A stretch of 64,000 bases of DNA, from the NCBI GenBank assembly GCA_023512345.1, contig JAILZT010000016.1:1-64000 (forward strand). Direction: 5' to 3'. The position numbers and the translations under genes were made by a program. A model generated the notes under the pieces. It was not told the DNA's origin and ran no database searches. It saw only the letters and a list, made by a program, of their open reading frames with translations. Positions 33,357-42,182 of the stretch are shown here, piece after piece (position 1 is the first letter of the stretch; each line of letters opens with the position of its first letter). Source of the DNA: Paenibacillus sp. Lineage in GTDB: Bacteria; Bacillota; Bacilli; Paenibacillales; Paenibacillaceae.

Positions 33357-34973
33357 TTATATCTGTTTGCTTTTATATTGCGTGGGAGTAAACCCGGTGT
33401 AGCTCTTGAACAATTTGCAAAAATAGCGGTAGTCAGATATACCGATAGCCCCGGATACTACATAAATTTTCATCGTCGTGCGTTCGAGCAACTCGCTCGC
33501 CTTTTCCATCCGTACCCGATTCAAATAATCCGATATGCTCTCACCAACCTCCTGCTTGAACACCTGACCTGCATAGGAAGGATGCATGTGAACAAGCTCA
33601 GCTAGCTCTCCTACCTGCACATCTTCTTGGTAGTGCTCACGTATATAACGACACATGATTTGAATTTCCTTACGCACTGAGGCTAGTGGCTGAATGCAGC
33701 TATCCAGCCATTCTTGAATGGCATGTATCGTTCCTTCCCACCATGCACAGTAATCTGTCCATGTCTCCAATCTATCGATCCGGGCTAAACGAGGAGTGAC
33801 TGATGTTGGCAGCTTTAACAAACCTGGATGGAAGATCTGCTTGGTTAACCGCAGTAGATCAGCCGGATGAATCACAGGGTTGGAGGGCTTGATCATCACT
33901 GAGACCGCCTCGAGGAAAAGACTGGCATCCTCCCTCTGCAGCGCCTTGACCACGCTACCCATCCATTCCCGCGACAGTTCCGCATCAAGTCGCTTGAATG
34001 CAGTAGCCTGTTTGCCTACAATGGGCGAACTGGAATTATAGAAATACGCAGACAGCTCATCCAGACCTTCTCGCATTATGTCAGCAAGCTGACTTATAGA
34101 CAAAGGCTGTTTGCTTAGTTCCCTTACTTTCCCAACCTGAATAAATCCTCTGACAGGCTCAAATGGCTTGAGAGCCTCAAGAACGGTCAACGCCATCTGG
34201 TTTAACTGAAAGCCTTCGAGCGGTTGTCTAGAACCGATCAGCAGACATATACGGTTTTGACGAATCGGCAGCATGATCAACTGGTTGTCTTTACCGATCG
34301 AGCGCTGGTCCAGTCTCATTTCCAGCGCCTCACCTAATTGACTTTGAAGCTGTGCATGTTCTACTTCAGCGTGGTGTTCAGTCTCCTCGTCATCCACAGG
34401 CTTGCTCCATCCAAGGGTCAAACTCGCCAAATAACGGGCTTTCGATACGCCTTCGAACCATTCCTCAGGCATCGTCCGAACATAACTGCCTCCATCGTCA
34501 TTCATCAGACGTTCCGTCCACTGGCGTTTATTCGTCCAATCTTTTTCCCATTCTAGCTTATTTCGCATCTCAAGCTTCTGATGAACATCCATCTCCTGCT
34601 CAATTTCCTCGGCTATCTTACTGCAAGCCTCCAGAATCTGTTCGGGGGTCTGGGCCAACTTGATCAGATAATTGTTCACACCGAGCCGAATGGCTTGCTG
34701 TGCGAATTCGAACTCCCCATAGGCGGTCAAGATAACGATTCGAATTCGCGGCCATCTTTTTCGTACGTACCCGGCTAGTTCGAGTCCGTTCATCTTCGGC
34801 ATGGTTATATCCGTCAGGAGCAAATGGGGCATATCCCGCTCTATCATTCGGATGGCTTCTTCTGCACCCGAAGCTGCTCCAAGAAACTTAAACCCAGCAT
34901 CAGACCAAGGAATTCGTTCTGAAAATCGTTCACGAACCCACTGCTCATCATCCACCATTAGTAGCTTCAGCAT
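33357..34973 (-). CDS. YesN-type response regulator (REC plus AraC helix-turn-helix)
   Basis: 538 residues. REC domain 1-120: acidic pair VDDE (8-10), phospho-acceptor D55 (LLLTDITMPKMNG), T/K switch (ILTAYG; NYLIKLAQ). A long linker follows, then a C-terminal AraC DNA-binding domain (about 435-535; VGELAELVHMHPSYAGQVF, GISDYRYFCKLFKSYTGFTP). GAAGGAGGTTGCGTC precedes the ATG. Such regulators usually pair with a YesM-type sensor encoded just upstream; here only that kinase's last codons remain (35001-35060). It is therefore an orphan. Targets are usually sugar-uptake operons, none of which is adjacent. Confidence 0.92.
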   Translation of the reverse strand: MLKLLMVDDEQWVRERFSERIPWSDAGFKFLGAASGAEEAIRMIERDMPHLLLTDITMPKMNGLELAGYVRKRWPRIRIVILTAYGEFEFAQQAIRLGVNNYLIKLAQTPEQILEACSKIAEEIEQEMDVHQKLEMRNKLEWEKDWTNKRQWTERLMNDDGGSYVRTMPEEWFEGVSKARYLASLTLGWSKPVDDEETEHHAEVEHAQLQSQLGEALEMRLDQRSIGKDNQLIMLPIRQNRICLLIGSRQPLEGFQLNQMALTVLEALKPFEPVRGFIQVGKVRELSKQPLSISQLADIMREGLDELSAYFYNSSSPIVGKQATAFKRLDAELSREWMGSVVKALQREDASLFLEAVSVMIKPSNPVIHPADLLRLTKQIFHPGLLKLPTSVTPRLARIDRLETWTDYCAWWEGTIHAIQEWLDSCIQPLASVRKEIQIMCRYIREHYQEDVQVGELAELVHMHPSYAGQVFKQEVGESISDYLNRVRMEKASELLERTTMKIYVVSGAIGISDYRYFCKLFKSYTGFTPTQYKSKQI

Positions 34974-35000
34974 GACGCAACCTCCTTCTGCAATAGCCCT

Positions 35001-35060
35001 CTATTCTCCATTTCCTTTTGCAGGGAGATGAATGGTCACTATAAGGCAATCGGTTTTCCC
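35001..35060 (-). pseudogene. last codons of a deleted sensor histidine kinase
   Basis: Immediately upstream of the YesN-type gene a minus frame ends …LIVTIHLPAKGNGE, stop. This is the usual C-terminal strand of a HATPase domain (TVTIHLP…). No other part of the kinase is present: the segment just before it is a terminator hairpin. Confidence 0.5.
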
Positions 35061-35062
35061 TC

Positions 35063-35091
35063 AAAAAAAGCCGCTAATTTAGCAGCTTTAT
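35063..35091 (-). terminator. terminator of the small frame at 35092
   Basis: On the minus strand AAGCTGCTAAATTAGCGGCTT forms a 9-bp stem with one mismatch, then seven T. Confidence 0.7.
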
Positions 35092-35289
35092 CTAGATTTC
35101 AATGGAATGTTCCAAGCAATACATTAATTGATAGAGGGAAGCAAGATATGTTTTTTTGAAATCAGGAGGTGTATAAATTGAACCGGATAACTTGATGGCT
35201 TCTATCTGCAGATCGCTTAATTTACTCATTGGATACAAACCGAAGGCCAATGTGAAAGCAGCATAGATAAAGTTCGTAATCCTACCCAT
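35092..35289 (-). CDS. short hypothetical protein, perhaps a gene end
   Basis: A 65-residue frame ending IEAIKLSGSIYTPPDFKKTY / LASLYQLMYCLEHSIEI, just before a terminator. No ribosome site is seen at the first ATG and no family is recognised. Composition is protein-like. It may be the C-terminus of a gene whose front was removed, perhaps by the deletion that removed the kinase. Confidence 0.35.
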   Translation of the reverse strand: MGRITNFIYAAFTLAFGLYPMSKLSDLQIEAIKLSGSIYTPPDFKKTYLASLYQLMYCLEHSIEI

Positions 35290-35365
35290 ATCTGCTTTTG
35301 GGAAAATTGAGGTGTGTTATTAATTTTATGTTTAAAGCTGCTGAATCCTTCTACATTCGGAATAC

Positions 35366-35402
35366 AAAAAGAGCAGTTGCCGATTGGCAACTGCTCTTTT
35401 TG
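35366..35402. terminator. strong bidirectional terminator
   Basis: AAAAAGAGCAGTTGCC pairs with GGCAACTGCTCTTTTT, 16 bp. Confidence 0.9.
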
Positions 35403-35497
35403 TAATTACTGAGTTCCAACATATACTCGTTTAATTGATCATTTGATGTCACATCGACTTCTTGTCCTCGTCCTTTACGGGGTGTTATGTTGAAACG

Positions 35498-36490
35498 TTA
35501 TCTAAAACCTGTGTTAGATCCATATACCGGATGAGGAACATAGGAATCCTCCAGTAATGTAATTTCTTCAGGGGTCAACACAATTGAAAGTGCAGCTGCT
35601 GCATCTTCTAGGTGAGTGATTTTCGTAGCACCGATAATAGGAGCTGTGACCGGTTCTTTCTGCAGCAACCATGCAAGTGCAATTTGAACACGGGGAACGC
35701 CATGTTTAGCTGCGATTTCGGCAACCTGATTGATAATTATCCGGTCGGCTTCTGCAGTCGCATCATACTTAAATTTTTGCACCTGATCGTTTTCAGAACG
35801 TTGTGTGGTTTCCTGCCAATCCCGGGTCAATCTGCCTGATGCAAGAGGACTAAATGGAATTACACCGATTTTTTCTTCCTTACATAGCGGCATCATTTCC
35901 CTTTCCTCTTCACGGTAGATCAAATTGTAGTGATTTTGCATTGTCGCAAACCGGGTCCAGCTGTGTTTTTCTGCGACATGAAGTGCCTTTTGAAACTGCC
36001 AGGCATGCATGACAGAAGCTCCGATATATCTCGACTTCCCGGCCTTCACTACATCATGCAATGCCTCCATCGTTTCTTCAATAGGTGTATGGTCATCCCA
36101 GCGGTGAATTTGATATAGATCTACATAGTCGGTTCCAAGGCGCTTGAGACTTTTATCAATTTCACTCATAATGGCCTTTCGAGAAAGTCCGGATCCATTT
36201 GGACCTTCATGCATGCGAGAAAAAACTTTTGTCGCCAGGACGATCTCATCCCGGTTTGCATAGTCCTTAAGTGCACGGCCAACAATTTCCTCACTTGTTC
36301 CTTCTGCATAGACATTTGCCGTATCGAAAAAGTTAATTCCAAGCTCCAAGGCTTTTTTGATAATAGGACGGCTGTTCTCTTCATCAAGTATCCATTTGTG
36401 AAATCCTCGTCCAGGTTCGCCAAAGCCCATACAACCAAGGCAAAGCCTAGAAACATCCAACCCAGTATTTCCAAGTTTCACGTATTCCAT
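35498..36490 (-). CDS. aldo/keto reductase (YhdN/AKR11-13-like)
   Basis: About 330 residues in a TIM-barrel AKR with the tetrad D/Y (NFFDTANVYAEG), K (VLATKVF) and H (LYQIHRWD), and the NADPH-binding end (TAPIIGATKITHLEDA). It should reduce aldehydes or ketones in the cytosol. I chose ATG 36490 because AGGGGATGGG lies 6 bases before it; the ATG at 36511 overlaps the tautomerase stop (TAATG) and could also be used by coupling. It ends a four-gene reductase run. Confidence 0.88.
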   Translation of the reverse strand: MEYVKLGNTGLDVSRLCLGCMGFGEPGRGFHKWILDEENSRPIIKKALELGINFFDTANVYAEGTSEEIVGRALKDYANRDEIVLATKVFSRMHEGPNGSGLSRKAIMSEIDKSLKRLGTDYVDLYQIHRWDDHTPIEETMEALHDVVKAGKSRYIGASVMHAWQFQKALHVAEKHSWTRFATMQNHYNLIYREEEREMMPLCKEEKIGVIPFSPLASGRLTRDWQETTQRSENDQVQKFKYDATAEADRIIINQVAEIAAKHGVPRVQIALAWLLQKEPVTAPIIGATKITHLEDAAAALSIVLTPEEITLLEDSYVPHPVYGSNTGFR

Positions 36491-36510
36491 TTGATTCCCA
36501 TCCCCTGACA

Positions 36511-36693
36511 TTAGCGATCAGATAATAATTTTCCTCCGAAACCAATGTTATCTCTTACGCTTTCCTTAATCAAAACAATAAAAGCTGACTCGGGTACATT
36601 CATAATGGTTGAAGCTGATGCGGTAAGTTCAGTGACCAAAGATCTTTTCTGTTCTTTATTTAATTTGCCTGCTTCAATAGTGATTACTGGCAT
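36511..36693 (-). CDS. 4-oxalocrotonate tautomerase-family protein
   Basis: 60 residues starting MPVITIEAGKLNKEQKRSLV, with the N-terminal catalytic Pro exposed after Met removal and the helix and second strand of the 4-OT fold (FIVLIKESVRDNIGFGGKLL). Such miniproteins act as hexamers and tautomerise enols or dehalogenate. AAGGAGGAATTTAC precedes the ATG. The stop touches the start region of the next reductase gene. Confidence 0.9.
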   Translation of the reverse strand: MPVITIEAGKLNKEQKRSLVTELTASASTIMNVPESAFIVLIKESVRDNIGFGGKLLSDR

Positions 36694-36753
36694 GTAAATT
36701 CCTCCTTAAGATAAAATACGAGTTATTTATTTCTTTTACTGTAGGGAATTTTG

Positions 36754-37299
36754 TTAACGTACGATATTCAAAGCAACTTCAGGATTGAGTGCATAAGCCA
36801 GATACGCTTCTGCAGTTTGCTCTACCTGTTCGTCGGAAAGCTGCATGACTCCATAGGCTGCATAAGGTGCCAAATAACGGGTCCCGATCATATTACTTGT
36901 TGCTTGGAAAGGCCGCAGCAGCTCTGCAAGGGTATAAGTAAATGCACCGTCATGCGTATAAGAAGCTTCAGGAGCCCCTACGCTTACAGCAAGCAGCAAT
37001 TCTTTGCCGTGCAGCTTGTTTCCCGTGCTTCCATAGGCCCAACCATAGGTTAGAACCGTATCTTCCCATTTCTTCAGCAGAGAAGGTGTGCTATACCAAT
37101 AGAAAGGGAATTGCAGAACGATGCGGTCGTGCTGTTCTATAAGCTCTTGCTCAGCAGCAACATCGATCTCCTCATTGGGATAAGCTTCATATACGCGGTG
37201 AACCGTAACATCTGCTTGCTTCTCCATCTCTTCCGCCCAGCGGCGATTGAGGCGTGATTCAGAAAGGTTTGGATGGAATACTAGTACTAGTGTTTTCAT
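36754..37299 (-). CDS. flavodoxin-fold NAD(P)H quinone oxidoreductase (KefF/MdaB-like)
   Basis: About 181 residues from ATG 37299, chosen because AAGGAGAGATTCCAA sits directly before it; the longer frame adds 37 unrelated residues. Motifs: LVLVFHPNLSESRLNR near the start, IVLQFPFYWYSTPSLLKKWE and WAYGSTGNKLHGKELLLAVS. These bind FAD/FMN and the quinone in the flavodoxin-2 family. It should carry out two-electron quinone reduction. Lies between two aldo/keto reductase genes. Confidence 0.9.
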   Translation of the reverse strand: MKTLVLVFHPNLSESRLNRRWAEEMEKQADVTVHRVYEAYPNEEIDVAAEQELIEQHDRIVLQFPFYWYSTPSLLKKWEDTVLTYGWAYGSTGNKLHGKELLLAVSVGAPEASYTHDGAFTYTLAELLRPFQATSNMIGTRYLAPYAAYGVMQLSDEQVEQTAEAYLAYALNPEVALNIVR

Positions 37300-37419
37300 T
37301 TGGAATCTCTCCTTATTTCTATTTGTAATGTCTTCGTTGTATTGCCTGTGATAAGAATAACAAGAATAAGCATAGCTTTCTTTGCCGACAAGCTCATTTC
37401 GCTTGTTCATTTAGCTCAA

Positions 37420-38379
37420 TTACATCGGATTTTCCCACGAGCCTCTGATCTCAACACCGGTTTCTTTTGCTGCAGTCTCAAGTTTATTGATTTCCTCAAC
37501 AGTCAGTTGAATCTCGGCGGCTTTTATAACATCCTCAATATGGGATAATTTCGTAACACCGATAATCGGAACAGTTCCCTTTGCCATGGACCATGCCGTC
37601 GCAATTTGAGCTGTGGACGCATTGTGTTTGCCTCCAATGGTTCTCATAACGCGTATCAAACTCTCCAGCTTGCTGAGTGTATTCGGATCAAAGGCTTCAC
37701 CCCTTCTCGTGCCGCTTGGGAAAGGTTGTTGTGCACTATATTTGTCAGTTAATGCGCCTTGTTCCAATACCATATATGAAAAGAACACAATTTCATTCTC
37801 ATTGCAGTAATCAATGATTCCTGCTTCTTCGGAGGAACGATAAAGCAGACTGTAATGATTTTGTACCGCTGAAATGTTCAGCCCTTCTTCTGCCAGGATA
37901 CTTGCTGCCAATTTAATTTCTTGCAAGTTATGATTGGAAACACCTGCATGCTTAACTTTGCCGCTTTTCATTAGCGGGATCAGTTTTTGCGTCCATTTTT
38001 TCACGTCTGCCGGGTTATGTATCCAATAAATATCTGCATGGTCTGTCCCAAGCCTGCTCAGGCTTTCTACCAAAAGCTCCTCAACAGCATTGTCGCTTCC
38101 CCCAGCCATCTGGGGAGTAAACTTCGCTGAGATCAGTACATCATTACGGCCTTTAGTGAAGCTTCCAAGTATATTTTCCGAGGCACCCATTCCATAGACA
38201 GCCGCTGTGTCCCATAGATTGAATCCAGCATCCATCGCCGAATCAAATACCGGTTTTAATTCCGTTGACGAAAGATTGTTACCAAAGATGGCATCACCAC
38301 CGCTGGCACCAGTGCCCCAAGACCATGTACCAAGTGCGATCGAAGGAATTGTCTCATTTTGCATTTTTACCATTTTCAT
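37420..38379 (-). CDS. aldo/keto reductase
   Basis: 319 residues; TIM barrel with D/Y (LWDTAAVYGMG), K (ISAKFTP) and H (IYWIHNP), and a C-terminal NADP site (VPIIGVTKLSHIED). GGAAGGTG lies 9 bases before the ATG. First of a run with quinone reductase, tautomerase and a second AKR, all on the minus strand and behind an AraC regulator. Confidence 0.9.
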   Translation of the reverse strand: MKMVKMQNETIPSIALGTWSWGTGASGGDAIFGNNLSSTELKPVFDSAMDAGFNLWDTAAVYGMGASENILGSFTKGRNDVLISAKFTPQMAGGSDNAVEELLVESLSRLGTDHADIYWIHNPADVKKWTQKLIPLMKSGKVKHAGVSNHNLQEIKLAASILAEEGLNISAVQNHYSLLYRSSEEAGIIDYCNENEIVFFSYMVLEQGALTDKYSAQQPFPSGTRRGEAFDPNTLSKLESLIRVMRTIGGKHNASTAQIATAWSMAKGTVPIIGVTKLSHIEDVIKAAEIQLTVEEINKLETAAKETGVEIRGSWENPM

Positions 38380-38548
38380 TGTTTACACACCTTCCAAATT
38401 CCTATTTGTTTAGCTCAATACCCACAAAAGTTATTCTCTGTAGTGACAACATCATGCTGCTTGAGATAAGAATATCAGAAACGATAGTAAGCATCTTTGC
38501 TGGTAAGTTCAAAACAATTGTTTATTTAGCTCAAAGTTATAGTGTAAA

Positions 38549-38587
38549 TAAAAAACGTTTCACGGAAATTACCCGCAAAACGTTTTA
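38549..38587 (-). terminator. terminator of the AraC gene
   Basis: AAAAACGTTTCACGG and CCGCAAAACGTTTT pair with a 2-base internal mismatch. On the minus strand it is followed by TTTTTTA. Confidence 0.65.
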
Positions 38588-38592
38588 GGTAC

Positions 38593-39510
38593 TTATCTTA
38601 TATTTTTGACTTCATTTTCTGCGAGCTTAAACTTCTTCCTAAATTCCGATGGCGAGAGACCAAAACGAAGCTTGAACACTTTGGAGAAATGGGCGATGTT
38701 TTCGAATCCGGTAGAGTAACAGATATCAGTGATAGAAAGTGTCGTTTCTAACAGCAACTTTTCAGCCTTATCCAGCCTACGGTTGTGAATCCACTTCAAA
38801 GGAGAAGTGTTGTAGGTTGTTTGGAATTCCCGTTTGAACGTCGACAGACTTCTGCCCGATAGATACGCCAGATCCTGTAAGGATACGGGATTAGTGAAAT
38901 TCTCCTCCATGATTCTGACGATGCTGTTATTGTCAGTGCTGCCTGGCTGCAGCAGCTGATATAAAAACCGTTCATTTGAATCTGCCAGATGAAACAACAG
39001 CTCCATCAGTTTGATCTTAACCAATCCGTCACTGACCTTGCTAGGCCTGTCAAAATAAGGTTGTAATGACTCAAAATAAGTTCGGGTAAGATCATTAATC
39101 GGAATTATGGATACTGGAACAACATCTCTTACAGGATAAATCGGCTTCACTCCAGCGAATTGTACAAACTCCTCCAGTAATTTTTCGTTTAGAAAAAACA
39201 TCATATAATCCAGCGTGTACTCAGAATCGGATTCCCCCGATTTGTCATATTCAATCAAAATTGATTTATGAATAAATACCATTTCATTACTACGCACGGT
39301 ATATTCCCGGTCTCTGAAATTAACCTTATAAATACCTGATTTCACGTACAATAACAGATGATCTTTCAGAAAATAAGAGCCCTTTCTCCCTTGAGTATGC
39401 AGGCAGAAAGTAATTACAGATAAGCCGTTTTGCTGTAAGCTTCCTGTTTTGTCTGGTGCATTGATCAGTTCTTGCGGTGCCTTGAACTTTTTTCCGATAC
39501 TATTGGACAT
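38593..39510 (-). CDS. AraC-family regulator
   Basis: About 305 residues. The N-terminal part (1-195) is a cupin-like sensor (GSYFLKDHLLLYVKSGIYKV), and the C-terminal part a double helix-turn-helix (VSLQDLAYLSGRSLSTFKRE, ITDICYSTGFENIAHFSKVF). I prefer ATG 39510 (AAGGCGG 8 bases upstream) to ATG 39516. It probably controls the aldo/keto reductase run that follows on the same strand. Confidence 0.85.
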   Translation of the reverse strand: MSNSIGKKFKAPQELINAPDKTGSLQQNGLSVITFCLHTQGRKGSYFLKDHLLLYVKSGIYKVNFRDREYTVRSNEMVFIHKSILIEYDKSGESDSEYTLDYMMFFLNEKLLEEFVQFAGVKPIYPVRDVVPVSIIPINDLTRTYFESLQPYFDRPSKVSDGLVKIKLMELLFHLADSNERFLYQLLQPGSTDNNSIVRIMEENFTNPVSLQDLAYLSGRSLSTFKREFQTTYNTSPLKWIHNRRLDKAEKLLLETTLSITDICYSTGFENIAHFSKVFKLRFGLSPSEFRKKFKLAENEVKNIR

Positions 39511-39599
39511 GAGCATTTCCGCCTTTTTTAGCTTTTACCTATAGAATATCAGGAATTAAGAAAAGAAACTTTGTTGCTTAGCTCAAATCATTTGTCTAT

Positions 39600-40460
39600 T
39601 TAGTTCACCATTGTTCTGAGAATGAAGGATGAAAAATCATTTGGTCCTCGACCTAAGATCCATGTTAGAACGTTTGGATTACCGATAAATCCATGTTCAT
39701 TATAATGTTGGAACATTTTTAATAGTGTATTTACTTGATAGTCACCAACACCATGCTTTTTTAATTGTGCTGAGAACATTTCGTCTGGAGGTGTTTCAAC
39801 TTTAGTCTCATGGCCCAAATGCTGTTTTATATCTGCAACCATATCAGACAATGATAAATTTTCTGGTCCACATAATTCATATGTAGCTCCCGTATGGCCA
39901 GGACTAGTGAGAATTATAGCAGCGGCTTCAGCTACATCTACTAAATCCACCATACACATCTGAGTTTCTTGAGTGGTAAAAAACTTTTGTCGTAGTATAC
40001 CCTTTTGACTAAGCAAATCCCAAGATTCCAGTATATTTTGCATCAATACCGCTGGCTGAATAATAGTATATGGGATTCCTGAATTCACTAAAAGTTCCTC
40101 AACCTTTAGTTTTTGCTGATGATGCGGCATTTCTTTAAGTACAGAATGCAAAACTGAATGATATGCGAAATGTTTTACTTTGGCCAAGCGTGCTGCTTTT
40201 AGCATCATTTGTGCGATTTCATATTCATGGGGATTTACAGCTGGGCAGATGTGGTATACAGCCCTAACTCCAATAAATAGTTCTTCTAAAACCTCTTGGT
40301 CCATCATATCACCTGCAATGACTTCCATCTCACCTAAGGACTTAATGGCTTGAATTTGTTCAGGCCTATGAACTAAAACCCTTACCGGCTCTCCCTTTGT
40401 TAGTAAAGCCTTTACTATCGCACGACCCGTTTTCCCATTTGCTCCAGTTACAAGAATCAT
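39600..40460 (-). CDS. NmrA-family NAD(P)-binding protein
   Basis: About 286 residues from ATG 40460 (AGAAGGTGG upstream; the earlier ATG adds eight residues). NAD(P) motif LVTGANGKTGRAIV near the start, then GDMMDQEVLEELF and YTIIQPAVLMQNIL. Atypical SDR, probably a quinone or carbonyl reductase or a redox sensor. It lies 54 bases after the SDR gene on the same strand. Confidence 0.85.
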   Translation of the reverse strand: MILVTGANGKTGRAIVKALLTKGEPVRVLVHRPEQIQAIKSLGEMEVIAGDMMDQEVLEELFIGVRAVYHICPAVNPHEYEIAQMMLKAARLAKVKHFAYHSVLHSVLKEMPHHQQKLKVEELLVNSGIPYTIIQPAVLMQNILESWDLLSQKGILRQKFFTTQETQMCMVDLVDVAEAAAIILTSPGHTGATYELCGPENLSLSDMVADIKQHLGHETKVETPPDEMFSAQLKKHGVGDYQVNTLLKMFQHYNEHGFIGNPNVLTWILGRGPNDFSSFILRTMVN

Positions 40461-40514
40461 TATTTTATTCCACCTTCTAAACATAGAGTTTGGAAAACTT
40501 GATAAGTGATTTTT

Positions 40515-41276
40515 TTATTCAATGGAAGCCTTTGTTACGTTGTAAACACGTGCTGTGAATTCATCAATTTCATCACGTGACATGCGTAATCGGCTGATTG
40601 AATCACCGTATCCAATTTCCGTCTTGCCTTCTTTTAACCCCTTGAAAATGCCTTCCACAAAGGCTTCAGGCGGCTCTCCTTGCGCATGTAACCCCGTTCC
40701 ACCTAAGTCTGTGTTTACTGCCGGTGGTGCTACTTCGATCACTTCTATGGATGTAGCTGACAGCTGGTGTCTTAGGCTCATGGTAAAAGAATGCAATGCT
40801 GATTTGGTGGCTGAATAAATGGGGGCAATCGCAAGCGGTGCAAATGCTAATCCTGACGTCACATTAATGATGGCTGCCTCTCCATTAACAGCAAAGAATT
40901 GAGTAAACAGCATGGATAGATGAATAGGTGCTTCTATATTTGCTGTTATTTCTTTACTAAATTGACCCCAACTATACTTCGTATCCGCTTTTAACACATC
41001 AAACCGTAGTTGAATACCTGCATTGTTAACTAATACATTTACTTTCGAGTAATTTGTGGTCACCCAATCAAACAGTGCTATACGCTCGGATTCTATCGTC
41101 AAATCGCATACTCGGGTGATGATATCGGGGAATTTTTCTTTGACTTTTAGGAGTACGTCGTCACGGCGGCCGCATACAATTACTTGATTCCCTTCCTTCA
41201 TAAATTGTTCAGCAAAAGCCAGCCCAATACCGGAGCCTCCGCCGGTTATAAGTATCGTGTTCCCAGAAAGTTTCAT
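40515..41276 (-). CDS. short-chain dehydrogenase (DltE/YdfG-like)
   Basis: 253 residues. Cofactor motif ITGGGSGIGLAFAEQF, NNAGIQ, catalytic Ser (INVTSGLAF) and YSATK (Y-x-x-x-K). It should be NAD(P)-dependent, substrate unknown. Divergent from a TetR gene; two TetR-type operator elements lie between them (41312-41355), so repression by that TetR is likely. Confidence 0.9.
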   Translation of the reverse strand: MKLSGNTILITGGGSGIGLAFAEQFMKEGNQVIVCGRRDDVLLKVKEKFPDIITRVCDLTIESERIALFDWVTTNYSKVNVLVNNAGIQLRFDVLKADTKYSWGQFSKEITANIEAPIHLSMLFTQFFAVNGEAAIINVTSGLAFAPLAIAPIYSATKSALHSFTMSLRHQLSATSIEVIEVAPPAVNTDLGGTGLHAQGEPPEAFVEGIFKGLKEGKTEIGYGDSISRLRMSRDEIDEFTARVYNVTKASIE

Positions 41277-41311
41277 CTTGTTATCCTTCTTTCATTTATT
41301 TTACCAGAAAG

Positions 41312-41355
41312 TAACCAACTGGTTAGTTATATATTAAAATAAACTAACCAGTTTG
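41312..41355. promoter_or_regulatory. candidate TetR operators in the SDR/TetR divergent region
   Basis: TAACCA-AC-TGGTTA (41312-41325) is a perfect interrupted palindrome. The same CTAACCAG word recurs at 41344-41351. Two similar sites between divergent TetR and target genes fit autoregulated repression. Confidence 0.65.
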
Positions 41356-41418
41356 TCAAAATGCTCAAGCATATGGTACATTTATGGATATTATATTCAT
41401 TTACAGGAGGGTTTCCTT

Positions 41419-41982
41419 TTGGGTAACGCTGAAGCAACAAGAGAGCGGATTTTAGAAGCAGCTATGGAGGAATTCTCATCCTATGGCATCGCAGGAGCAC
41501 GCGTCGATCGTATCGCTAAAAAGGCTGAATGCAACAAAAATATGATCTATGTTTACTTTGACAATAAAGAGACACTCTTTATAACGGTTCTACAAAATAA
41601 CTTGAAACGTGTATACGAAGAAGTCACCTTTACTCCTAAGGATCTTCCCGGTTACGCGGTAAAAGTCTTTGATTATGCTATGGCAAATCCTGAATTATTT
41701 AGATTAATGGCTTGGTATGGCTTGGAAAAAAACAATATAGGACTAACTGAGGATAAATTAGAAAAACAGATGAAAATACATGAAGTTATGAATGCGCAAA
41801 GCTCTGGGCTTGTAGGGACGACTTTTACACCTGGTTTTCTTCTGACTACAATCATGATTTTAGGTACTGCCTGGGCACCTGCAAATCCATTTGGTCCATC
41901 ATTCGACCCAGATGCTGTGAAAAAGCCAAAAGAAACTAGAGATGCAATTTTCAAGGCTGTTAGTCTTATGACCAAAGTATAA
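41419..41982 (+). CDS. TetR-family repressor, TTG start
   Basis: About 187 residues. N-terminal helix-turn-helix (RERILEAAMEEFSSYGIAGA, VDRIAKKAECNKNMIYVYF) and a C-terminal ligand domain. I place the start at TTG 41419 because CAGGAGGG lies 8 bases before it and the next residues (GNAEATRERILEAA) are the normal TetR beginning. A longer frame adds 22 non-homologous residues. Probably represses the divergent SDR gene. Confidence 0.85.
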   Translation: MGNAEATRERILEAAMEEFSSYGIAGARVDRIAKKAECNKNMIYVYFDNKETLFITVLQNNLKRVYEEVTFTPKDLPGYAVKVFDYAMANPELFRLMAWYGLEKNNIGLTEDKLEKQMKIHEVMNAQSSGLVGTTFTPGFLLTTIMILGTAWAPANPFGPSFDPDAVKKPKETRDAIFKAVSLMTKV

Positions 41983-42134
41983 ATTTTGTAACTCCTACTC
42001 TCATTCAAACAACAAACAAAAGCACCTCTCCAACCACGTCTCTAAATACATAATCAAGGATATGTTGGGATTTCGATCTGTATAATCAGAAGCTTTAAGC
42101 TTCTCAAATATATCATTGCCGCACTCCTTCCAAC

Positions 42135-42168
42135 AAAAAATCCTGCCGTTTGAACTCGGCAGGATTGA
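42135..42168. terminator. bidirectional terminator
   Basis: AAAATCCTGCCG pairs with CGGCAGGATT, 9-10 bp; it separates the plus-strand TetR gene and the minus-strand ABC operon. Confidence 0.75.
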
Positions 42169-42182
42169 AATTCGTAACTGTG

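Noticed and set aside
35457..35470. Possible fourth copy of the TTCTTGTCC repeat
   Set aside because: Only the short core matches, with no hairpin or flanking unit, and a 9-11-base match is expected by chance.
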